DNA from: Pachyseris speciosa
Taxonomy: Eukaryota > Cnidaria > Anthozoa > Scleractinia > Pachyseridae
DNA length: 64,000 nt
NCBI GenBank assembly: GCA_016490735.1
Contig: JAEMWC010000235.1
Location: forward strand, 462,501-526,500
Direction: 5' to 3'
The position numbers and the translations under genes were made by a program. The notes beneath the pieces were generated by a model. That model saw nothing but the letters and a program-made list of their open reading frames with translations, was not told the DNA's origin and ran no database searches. The stretch's first letter is position 1, and the number at the start of each line of letters is the position of its first letter. This document shows, piece after piece, positions 55,500 through 64,000 of this stretch.

Positions 55500-57837
55500 T
55501 TAATCGCATTTTGTTATAACCGGACTGCTTTGAAGACACTGCGATGGTTAGCTTGTCAAGGTAAAAAAAAAAATAATAAAAATATAAAATAAAAAATAAA
55601 AAACAGAAGACACTGAAAGATGTTTATTTGACCATTCTGAGAAGTTGAAAAGTGTGTCTGTAAAAGCATTGTGCTTTGGTTAAAAAAAGTCAAGACTAGT
55701 CGGTCGCTCTTTCGATAGAGTCAGTTCGTTTCAGTAATAATCATTTGCTCTTTTTGCCTCAACGCAACCGAAAAAAAAAAAGGCGATTCAATTGCATACC
55801 TTCTAATAAAGCTGCTCTCGAAGTGTGCAAAGCTTTTCAGTTTTGAAAGAATATTGGGTGATGTGGGAGGGAAATGTACTCCTGAATCCATAGCGAAGCA
55901 AACAGAAAAGGAAATGAAATGGGGGAAATAATTTGTAGGTGTTGGTTACTAAACATTATTTTTCCAACGAACAGCTGAAATGTTCTGGAACCTGGCTATA
56001 CTGCTGAAAATTTTGTGAAATTTTCGATGCCAAAAACGAACTTGAGTATTGATAAACACGGATGGTCAAAGTTAAACTGTTTCAAAATAACTTTCATACT
56101 TTGGCTGTGTGTTAGTCAAGAAAAACAGTACATGATGCGAAAAGCAGCCAAGCGTGCGTGTTCGTGAATACTGGCCACACCGAAATAACGAATTAAAAAT
56201 CCGCTTTAGCAAAAAACCAGACACTTTGGCAAACACAGCATATACAGACTAACTCTTTCGCTAATTTCAGTAGAGCTCTCGAACTTAGATATTCAGTGGT
56301 TTTCTTATATTGCCACAAATTAATTGTACAAGAGGTTGATCATGAAAACAAGACTTTCGCCGGGCGCGCGGTTTGTTTACACGCTGCAGGAACATTTTTT
56401 TCACAAAATCTGCCAAAAGTCCACTAGCTAGTGAAACAGCTATCCCTGTCAATGAGGCACTGGTGGTAAAATACGTGTTTTATTTCATAACCATAATACA
56501 CTATTTCGTTAAATTATAGCTCAGCAGCTATCCAAATATTTCGTTAGATACAAGTGTCTGGCCAATGTCGCATTGGATTCGGTTACACATCCACTCTGTA
56601 ACCGAAGAAAGCCAAAAAGGACAAAAAGCGCAAAATATAAACAAAACAAAAGAAGAAATCGAGTAAATAGAAATAGCTCCCATTTAACGTTGTTTTATCC
56701 AAACAAAACTTTTTCTCTTTATCATTTTTTCTATGAAACTTTCTTCTCAAATTACCTGCGATAGCAGGCTGGCGCTCTTCAAAGACCCTCGCTTTATCTT
56801 CCTCAGTAATCAGCGTTGTACCATCGTTCTGCTTGCCCTCTGCTTGTCCACGTAAAACTCCGAGAGATACTCAAAATTTCTGGCAGATCTTCTCGAGATC
56901 ATTTTGTCTTGTTTCGCTCGAACGCTTTGTGAATTTCACGCGAAAACGTGATTTGTTCTGGAGGGGATACCGAAAGCACTAGGGATTTGGGTATCCCGAG
57001 AGAATACCGGGGGATACCCAAAACACTGAAGTAATACGAGAAGGGGATACACATATCATTAGTGATATGTGTATGAGGATACACAAAACACGGGGATACA
57101 CAAATCACTGTGACACCGGCCCTGAAGTGAATGCGCTCAGGTAGACTGGGGGAGAGACGGGAGAAAAGAAAGCGACTGCAATCGTAGCTGCAAACTACGC
57201 ATTCAGCCGGAATTCATAACCGAATTAAAGGTGATACGAAGTTGAAATGCGCCTCGAATGGCGACCGATTAATATTCACATATACAATTCTCGAAAAACC
57301 GAAGGATAGGGTATCTTTGCGTGATATATCAGTACCTCGATGGCTTTGTCTGTTTCTAAAGAACTTAATCCGCCGAATTAAACGCTGAAATAGACGAAAA
57401 CATCACTAAAATCTTTTCTACGGCATGTCGTGACCCCAGCTATTGTATTGCGTGATATGAAATCGAAAATTTCGACTGACATCCCATGTCAAAAAGGTAA
57501 TTACACTTGGAACTTGCTTGACAGTGGCTATTGATTATGAGCTAAATTCGAACGCGGCGGAACAGCTACGGCTGCAATGCCTTTTTCTCACACTTCTCTC
57601 CAGTCTCACCGCACTGTTGCTTACCGCGCTGTTTATGGATTGCGGGCTATCCATTAAGGGTCTGCCAGGAGTATAAATTTGGGTAAAAAATGAGAATAGG
57701 ACCAAAATGCCGGCTGTCCAGAAATGTGCTACTCAACTCTATACGTTTTTCCCTCCTTCAGTTGATTTCCTGTTGTGCTGTTTAGCACCTTCGGTGAAGT
57801 TAACTTCATTGTACGAAAATGTCCTTTTTTTCTGTAG
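55500..57837. other. End of the 20-kb intron, nothing assigned
   Basis: Contains an A-rich run at 55563-55610 and, at 56985-57110, a cluster of GGGGATACACAAA repeats with one perfect hairpin (ATACACATATCA...TGATATGTGTAT). No gene is supported. The region ends in the exon 2 acceptor TTTTTTTCTGTAG (57837). Confidence 0.4.
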
Positions 57838-58181
57838 ATTTAATAGTCTATCCACTGTCGTTGATGTTCTTCTGCCGCAAGGCGCTGATCCATCACTCAG
57901 AGACAAAAACGGAAGTATCCCACTACACTTTGCAGCTCGCAGAGGAAATGAAGAGATTGTTAAAGTTCTTTTAGATCAACCTGAAGCTGATGTGGATGCT
58001 AAAGATGGCGCTGGAAAAACTGCGCTGCATCTGGCTTGCAGAGTAGGACACAGGAAAGTTTGTGAAATCCTGCTGAATTTTGGAGCGGACATAAAGGCAG
58101 TTTCCGCAGACAAGACGATACCTCTCCACTGCGCTATTCAAAATGGTCACTCAGAATGTGCACGAATGATCTTGAATCGAG
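57838..58181 (+). CDS. Ankyrin-repeat gene, exon 2
   Basis: Acceptor TTTCTGTAG, donor G|GTGAGA at 58181/58182; enters in phase 2 and leaves in phase 1. Residues about 156-271. Three complete ankyrin repeats and the edges of two others: SIPLHFAARRGNEEIVKVLL, KTALHLACRVGHRKVCEILL and TIPLHCAIQNGHSECARMIL. Open frame upstream of 57838 is intron. Confidence 0.9.
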
Positions 58182-58334
58182 GTGAGATTATTTTATTTTT
58201 CAGCTCATCTATACAAAATGGTGGTATAACCGTAAAAATTTTGCTTAATATTGTGGATATAGATAATGGCGAGAAGGCCAACGCTTTGCCGATTGTTTCG
58301 TGCATCTTGTATTGAAAATACTTGAAATATTGAC

Positions 58335-58576
58335 CAGGACCCGGTTGTTTGTTAGCCGATTAACCTAATCCAGGATTAGCGTTAACTTGGTTTCAGTTTT
58401 TTAACTCTTGAGTGAAAGTTACCTTTGCTGGGTTTTGTTTTTCAGGACCGACTTCCTCTAATCTAAAATTTTGCAGAATATCAACTTTGAACAAGATGTT
58501 TTGATAGAGAAATGAAGTCCTTCATTAACTTTTAATCTTGAATTAGCGTTAATCGGCTTACGAACGACCAGGCCCA
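58335..58576. repeat. MITE copy B (family of 14732-14946)
   Basis: Ends GGACCCGGTTGTTTGTTAGC and the complement of GGCTTACGAACGACCAGGCC. Internal TCTAATCTAAA-TTT-AGAATATCA is shared with copy A. In intron 2 of the ankyrin gene. Confidence 0.8.
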
Positions 58577-59556
58577 GAGTTTACAGCACTATTAAACGAA
58601 CTAGAGGCCATATTGGCCTTCACTCGGCTTTCCCGCGAGATGCAATCAGAAATTACTATTTACTACTTCACTTATTAGCTACACGGTTGTAATATTATGA
58701 CAAAGTTAGAATAACGAAATCAGAATTCCTTTCCATATTTTATTTTCATTATAGCGTCATGTTCATCATGTACAGATAGTAGGACTATCTTCTCTACTAC
58801 AACGCCCCATTTTTCAAGTATATTCAACATTGCTTACGTTATGTATGTCTAGAAAACGACGACCCTAAAACCGACAGCGTGGAAAACCGGCTACCTAGAA
58901 AACGATGACCCGTAAAAACAATGAATGATTAGTGGCTTGAGTTTTTTTTCTCATATACGTCCGCTAGCTTGCCTTAAGGACCATTACAGAACGGAGGACT
59001 TTTTGGCATAAACGGTACTGGAATCTCGGTGAAATATGTGGGGGAAAATTATTCATCTGCGTGAAACTGTTTGCAAATACATCATTTGAAACAGAGACAT
59101 TGTTATAAAAGAGAGAGCAAGGTTCCTGCAGTCAGTTCTATAGTTGGACTTCACTTAAAGCAAGTAAAAAATAAAATCGCTTATCATTCAAAAATAACGT
59201 CAAGAAACTGAGATATTGTTCAAATAAAATAGTAAAATAGTAAGTAAAATTCCTGTCAAAGCCTCAGGGGTGTGTGATATCCCGTACATGAGTTATTCAG
59301 CAAAAAATGTACCATTCAAAAATACAAAGTTTTGTATGAAATGGCCACAGGGAAAATCACGGCAGCTGGGTTGAAAATATCTGGAGTTTAGTTTGGCCTT
59401 GTTAAAACCTTTCGTCTCGCTTTTGAACTTGCAAACAATAGTATAGACACTTCTCTTAACATATTAGTTGTTCAGAACAACAAGGTAAATCGACATTTTA
59501 GTGTACGTAAAATGTACGTGATGTTTCTCATCCAATATGGCAGCCTTGTTGTTGTG
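58577..59556. other. Intron sequence, nothing assigned
   Basis: 58850-58915 holds CTAGAAAACGACGACC-type repeats resembling the CTAGAAAACTCAGACC boundary of the 7.4-8.4 kb palindrome. No gene. Confidence 0.4.
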
Positions 59557-60312
59557 CAGCCTCGTCCCCAGAAGCCGCGATACTTTCGGTAAGTACCAAG
59601 AATAACGACCTCTGGCCAGTTCCGATTTTAGGGCGGTTCTCATTGGCTACTGCAGCAATAAACACAGTTAGAACGAGGGAAAAATGAAAGAGACCGGAAA
59701 CGAATTCATTTTGCAAAAATGGTTTTGACGCCGATGAACAAATATCCATCTCAAAGCTGTGTTTGTCGCACATGCAATAATAACATCGTCTGTAAAAACC
59801 ATCCGGTAGATTCGTTTGGTGATAAGTCCAAAAATAAGGGAATAACAGCATGTTTGGAGACCTTGCACGGTACAAAAATCAACGTGGATGACAGTTATCC
59901 ATGCGCGCGCGTATGTAGAATTTGTTACTGTACATAAGATCACAAATTCCAAGAATTTGTAGCCATGATGCCGTGATAAAAGTTTTTTATCTTCAAGGAA
60001 GGCAAGAGTTGATAAATTAGAGATTTCTCATAGCCCGTTGGCAAAACGGCTAAAACATAGTTTCTCCCCAATACTAAGGAATTTAAAACTTCGTATTGTT
60101 TTCCTTCAGATCCTGAAACCCGCGCTTTTCCATACCGTAATTCAAAGAATCGTGAAACAAGTCAATTTTTTCTTTTGCTGCCTGGAGAATATCTAAGGCT
60201 GCGCAGAATGACCTGAAGTCCGCGAATCGCGTCTCGAAATCGGAACCAGCCAGTGGTCGTTATTCATGGTGCTGACCGAAAGAATCGCGGCCTCTGGGGA
60301 CGAGGATGCCTC
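59557..60312. mobile_element. TIR element carrying a Cys-rich ORF
   Basis: Inverted arms of about 75 bp: 59557-59632 and 60236-60310 (CTCGTCCCCAGAAGCCGCGA against TCGCGGCCTCTGGGGACGAG). Between them lies a plus-strand frame with paired cysteines (see 59719-59937). About 756 bp; it may be a deleted derivative of a larger transposon. Confidence 0.7.
59719..59937 (+). pseudogene. Zinc-finger-like N-terminal ORF inside the TIR element
   Basis: Open frame with CVCRTCNNNIVCKNHPVDSF and, 36 residues on, RVCRICYC: two CX2C pairs about 40 residues apart, a treble-clef-like layout similar to ZAD-type fingers. Weakly protein-like reading continues past the stop in other frames (ISHSPLAKRLKHSFSP). Probably the DNA-binding start of a transposon protein; function not assigned. 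Confidence 0.4.
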
Positions 60313-60479
60313 GTCCTCAGGGCCATCGCGAGGTACTGCTATTTTTAAGCTTGCGCTTGCGCAGAAACGCCGGAAGTGAGCTTTGCGGATGAAACACGAC
60401 AAAGAATAAAAAGAAGAACCATCGACAGTCTTAGACTCGGGCGACCCACGTTCCGCAGGAAGCCCTGGTAATAATTCCG

Positions 60480-60488
60480 TTGCGAAGT

Positions 60489-60526
<38 letters not shown>

Positions 60527-61012
60527 TAATGTTAATGATGATGATGATGATGATGATGATGATGGTAATGGTAATGGTAATGATAATGATAATAATAATG
60601 ATAATAAAATTATTTATGTATAGCGCTTTAGACAAAAGTTCTTAAGCGCTTCACCATAAAAGAATAAAGTAGAATAATAAAACTTACATTACCTAAGAAA
60701 TAAAATATCGTTTAAAAAGATACGTTTTCAGAGATGACTTAAAAGTACTGACGCTGGAGCTACGCCTAATAGAACAAGGAAGCCAACACAGTTCCATAAC
60801 TTGAGGGCACATACAGCGAATGCTCGGTCTCTGTAAGGTTTCAGATTTGATGGAGGAAGTTGAACCTGAAAACTAGATGAAGACCTAATTCGGTTAAATA
60901 TTATTGGAAGGGCTGCAAGAAATAAGTCCAGAGTTGACTCTCCTACCCGTGACACAGATTCAAAACTGAATCTGTGCTGAATATACTGATGTGTCTTCTC
61001 CCTCCACAAAAT
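60480..61012 (-). mobile_element. LINE 3' fragment with (TTA/ATC)n tail
   Basis: Minus-strand reading: STLDLFLAALPIIFNRIRSS, then YRDRAFAVCALKLWN, a one-base shift, LPCSIRRSSSVSTFKSSLKT and YLFKR: the C-terminal end of a non-LTR reverse transcriptase. The 3' end runs TCTAAAGCGCTATACATAAA into TTATTATCATT microsatellite (60489-60612). Confidence 0.7.
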
Positions 61013-61067
61013 CGTAAAACAGCATGGGCAAAGAGGGGGCGACGAGCAAACGAAAGAAAAATCTTTT

Positions 61068-61240
61068 GAGAGTGCTGGGTGTTATTGGCAGTTGAAGAAA
61101 CAACATCCAACAACTGCCAAAAACACCCAACACGGTGTTTAAGCTCAGTCAACATGTTGGACCCAACAAAGTTGGATGTTTGTGAATGATGTACGAAATA
61201 AATCATACATGAAAGTTGGATGTTGTTGGCCAACAATGTC
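61068..61240. repeat. Hairpin repeat with TTGGCAGTTG/CAACTGCCAA arms
   Basis: GTGTTATTGGCAGTTG and ACAACATCCAACAACTGCCA pair within 60 bp. Related TTGGATGTTGTTGGCCAACA occurs at about 61210-61232. A MITE or MITE fragment. Confidence 0.55.
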
Positions 61241-61602
61241 GAAAGCGTTTGCAGGGGTCTTAATCCCACCAAAGATGAAATTTTGTCCATCATACGGTAC
61301 TGAATATTATTGCATAATTTATGAGTATAACGCACCTTTTAAGGGGCTGAATTTTTTAAAACAACAACAAGGAAATGAACTTACCATTCGTAGATAAGGA
61401 TATTATTGTTATACAAGGAGCACAGTTATTCAGGCACGAGAACTGTTAATTAAACGATGCTCAAATCGCTTAAAAAACATGTCCACTGTACTCGATCTTG
61501 AAGGCTTGAGACGTAGTCTTAGGCGGAGATAAAACTGTGCCAGTCAAAATGTTATTTTAGATATAAATAATTCACTAATTATAATTATATTTTTATTCCC
61601 AG

Positions 61603-61879
61603 CCGCTGACAGAGATGTTGATGCCAACGTGAGGGAACTTGTAGGGATAGCAGACCTGCAGAGTAACACAGTTCTGCACATGGCCGCCTGGAATAATGAC
61701 GTAAAAACCGTGGAACTGTGTCTTGACAATGGTGCTGAAGTTAACGCTCAGAAAAGTAGCTCGGGCACAGCACTTCATTTGGCGGCCACTAAAGGGAACC
61801 TTGAAATGGCCGAATTTCTCGTTTCAAGAGGAGCCGGCGTGAACGTGAAAGACGAAGATTCTAAAACACCCTTGCACAG
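61603..61879 (+). CDS. Ankyrin-repeat gene, exon 3
   Basis: Acceptor TTTTTATTCCCAG, donor CACAG|GTATGG (61879/61880); phase 1 in, phase 2 out. Residues about 271-363. Starts with a non-repeat linker (DRDVDANVRELVG), then NTVLHMAAWNNDVKTVELCL and GTALHLAATKGNLEMAEFLV, and opens the next repeat at SKTPLHR. A MITE begins 11 bp after the donor. Confidence 0.9.
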
Positions 61880-61890
61880 GTATGGTGGGT

Positions 61891-62343
61891 TTAAAGTGCC
61901 TATGAAGCGAAATTTGTTTCTTGCTAATTTTAAAGTTTACCCCTAAAAACGCAAGAATCTCAAAATTTGAGGTGCTTGTGATTAAAATTGTTGATTTTAC
62001 GAGCATTTGAAGTTGGGCTATTTTGCCTTTAAAAATGGTCAGGTGTCTGGGTCGTGATGTGACGTCATTTTGGGTACAAAAATGTGTTTGCGCTTATGAA
62101 TTATAGTGAAATAGTTGGAATACTTGTCCCCAAAATTACGTCAAAATTACGTCACAGCTATTGTCACGTGTCTTTTTGGCCGCGCGATTCAAATGCCATT
62201 TTTGAAGGCAAAATAGCCCAATTTCAAACGCTTGTATAATCGCCGATTTTAATCAAGAGCACCTCAAATTTTGGAATGTTGAGTTTTATGGATTAAACTT
62301 TACAATTAGCGAGAAACAAATTTCGCTTCATAGGCACTTTAAA
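61891..62343. repeat. MITE with AAAGTGCCTATGAAGC ends
   Basis: Arms of about 150 bp: AAAGTGCCTATGAAGCGAAA at the left and exact complement at the right. Inner blocks TTGGGCTATTTTGCCTT pair with AAGGCAAAATAGCCCAA. Flanked by TTTAAA/TTTAAAA. Ends closely match those of 13592-14371. Confidence 0.9.
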
Positions 62344-62586
62344 ATAAACAACGAAGCGTACCGTTTCATTTTGGGATAATTTGGTCGAAGCAGTCATTTT
62401 CAAGAAAAAAAGTTAGAAAATGCCTTCATGATATTCTCCCTTGAGAAAAAAATAACGCAGGGCATTGACAAGGTCCAGTAGCCCTTGGTGTAGCCTGCAT
62501 AATTATAAATAGATTTTATTATTATCTCGCCTCAGTCTAGTCACCATCTTATCTTATACCATCTTGTGTCATATCGTCTCTTGTAG

Positions 62587-62917
62587 GGCCGCCCTGTTTA
62601 ACCAGACGAAACTTATAGAATTCCTGTTGGACAAAGAAGCCAAATTGAACGCACGTGACGACGAAGGTCGTTCACCATTTTTGAATGCTGTTGCTTCTGG
62701 TCACTTGGACTCGGCCCGAGTTCTCCTCAATCGTGGCGCTGATATCAATGTTAGAGATCTGCTTATGAAAACCTGTGTTCACATCGCGGTGGAAAAAGAA
62801 CATTTGACGATGCTCGCTATGCTTCTGGAGAGTCGCTCAGGCACAAAGAATTTGAACAAAGGAGATGTGTTTGATAGAGTTCCTCTACACTATGCTGCAA
62901 GGACGAAAGATATCAAG
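62587..62917 (+). CDS. Ankyrin-repeat gene, exon 4 (gene continues beyond window)
   Basis: Acceptor GTCTCTTGTAG, donor ATCAAG|GTAATG (62917/62918); phase 2 in, phase 0 out. Residues about 363-473: repeats AALFNQTKLIEFLL, RSPFLNAVASGHLDSARVLL, TCVHIAVEKEHLTMLAMLLE and VPLHYAARTKDIK. The last repeat is incomplete, so at least one more exon must follow to the right. Confidence 0.9.
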
Positions 62918-62944
62918 GTAATGTGGTTAAATTGTCCAAAATGA

Positions 62945-63410
62945 CTGTGATAAAATTCATATATTTGAACTGCGGATTAAAGAATGAAGCCCGATGAGAA
63001 TAATCATGGCGGTTATGAATACCACTTAGGCAGTAGTGAAAAATTCAGGCTTGTACGGGAGTCGAACCCATGGCCTCTGCGATACCGGAGCAGTGCTCTA
63101 CCAACTGAGCTAACGTAACACTGAACTGGGAGCTAATAAACCCGTGAGTGATGAATAAATGACCGTGAATATCATATAAAATTCATATATTTTGAACTGC
63201 GGATTAAAGAATGAAGATGAGACTGATCATCGCAGTTATGAACGGTTTTATTACGATCCAACAAAATGACCAGCTCCCAGTTGGCTGGTTAACTCAGTTG
63301 GTAGAGCATTGCACCGGTATCGCAGAGGTCGTGGGTTCGACTCCAGGCTTTATTTTCACTACTGCCTAAGTAGTGTTCATAACTGCCATGATTACTCTCA
63401 TCTTCATTAA
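62945..63410. repeat. Two tRNA-derived SINEs in inverted orientation
   Basis: Minus-strand copy (about 62950-63180) with TTAGCTCAGTTGGTAGAGCA and GGGTTCGACTCCCGTACAAG. Plus-strand copy (about 63200-63410) with TTAACTCAGTTGGTAGAGC and GTCGTGGGTTCGACTCCAG. Same family as 11.9-12.5 kb. Together they form a 450-bp imperfect palindrome in an ankyrin-gene intron. Confidence 0.75.
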
Positions 63411-63571
63411 ATTGTACAAGTAGATAATAATAGATACAGGTAGATAATAATAGATACTTAACAGGTTGACTGTCAGTCAGCCCAAGCTACTCTTAATAAG
63501 CGAGGCTCCTCGGTAAACGTTCCACTGGATAAGGATAACGCGAGCTATTGTAAATGGATTGGTCAATGATT

Positions 63572-63761
63572 AACAAATAAAAAAGCTTTAACCGTGCTTT
63601 GTTCTGTTATAAGGCACGCAAGGAAGTGACGAGAGCACGAAAGAAGTAGGAAGAAGCACGAGCCGTAGGCGAGTACTTTTAACTACTTCTTGAGTGCTCT
63701 CGTCACTTCCTTGAGTGCCTTATAACAGAACAAAGCACGGTTAAGGCTTTTTTATTTGTTT
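63572..63761. repeat. 190-bp hairpin MITE
   Basis: Arms of about 65-70 bp nearly identical when inverted: AGCTTTAACCGTGCTTTGTT, CTGTTATAAGGCAC and GGAAGTGACGAGAGCAC. Loop about 50 bp. Confidence 0.9.
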
Positions 63762-64000
63762 TATAATATAGTTTTTCCCACATTTGTAGCTAAATTCGTT
63801 TCAGTTTGTGAGAAAACTGAGCAAATTTTATTCTCAGCTTGCGCGCGCGGAATGGCGTCAGTGATCGTACATATTGCGTCAACACTGTCTTGTTGTAAAA
63901 ATTCTTTTTAACGGGCGGTTAAAACCGTTCAGGTAAAACAAGCATCACTTAGAATTCGTGTCGTCAGTTGTATTATATGACTGTTCTATTTTAATCGACA

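Noticed and set aside
60345..60635. 96-codon minus frame rich in Ile
   Set aside because: Translation of an (ATA)n/(ATG)n microsatellite.

Overview
The window looks like nuclear DNA of an anthozoan cnidarian, most likely a stony coral. It is AT-rich and has short exons with clean GT-AG junctions. Large introns are packed with Penelope-like, CR1/L2-like and Ty3/gypsy retroelements, tRNA-derived SINEs and many hairpin MITEs. The species call is inference; no marker gene fixes it. Protein-coding content: four host genes could be assembled exon by exon, with every splice phase matching. (1) GET1/WRB on the minus strand, six exons from 8793 down to 2154, 166 aa, complete. (2) A 176-aa secreted protein with eight cysteines, four exons, 11170-14534, plus strand. 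(3) A 114-aa secreted Lys/Glu-rich protein built of five exons joined only by phase-1 introns, 18411-19795, plus strand. (4) The 5' part of a long ankyrin-repeat gene, possibly TRPA-like, with exons at 37369-37835, 57838-58181, 61603-61879 and 62587-62917; it runs off the right edge. A broken copy of its exon 1 lies at about 27880-28190. Mobile DNA by region: 2.5-10 kb has a LINE tail, a CGGBP1/hAT-like fragment, a roughly 1-kb nested palindrome and hairpin MITEs, mostly inside GET1 introns. 11.9-15 kb has SINEs and two MITEs around gene 2. 21.0-22.56 kb is a 5'-truncated LINE. 22.56-27.9 kb is a GC-richer, degraded DNA-virus-like block of the Polinton/adintovirus kind on the minus strand. It carries a packaging-ATPase remnant, a pX-like basic core-protein ORF, a small conserved-looking basic ORF, a PLA2-like domain and two tandem diverged modules; a second LINE has landed in the ATPase. 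28.87-33.63 kb is a decayed Ty3/gypsy element lacking its 5' LTR. 33.63-35.73 kb is a two-exon hAT-type gene broken by two stops, a SINE and the gypsy LTR. The 20-kb first intron of the ankyrin gene (37.8-57.8 kb) holds nested MITEs, two Penelope-like families, a RecQ-like helicase fragment and several LINE fragments. How the parts relate: the host genes are unrelated (tail-anchored protein insertion, two secreted proteins, one ankyrin protein). The two secreted genes sit head to tail on the same strand. The most unusual items are the virus-like block, the five-exon secreted gene, and the hammerhead-like CTGAWGA-stem-GAAA motif shared by the 3' ends of two Penelope-like families.
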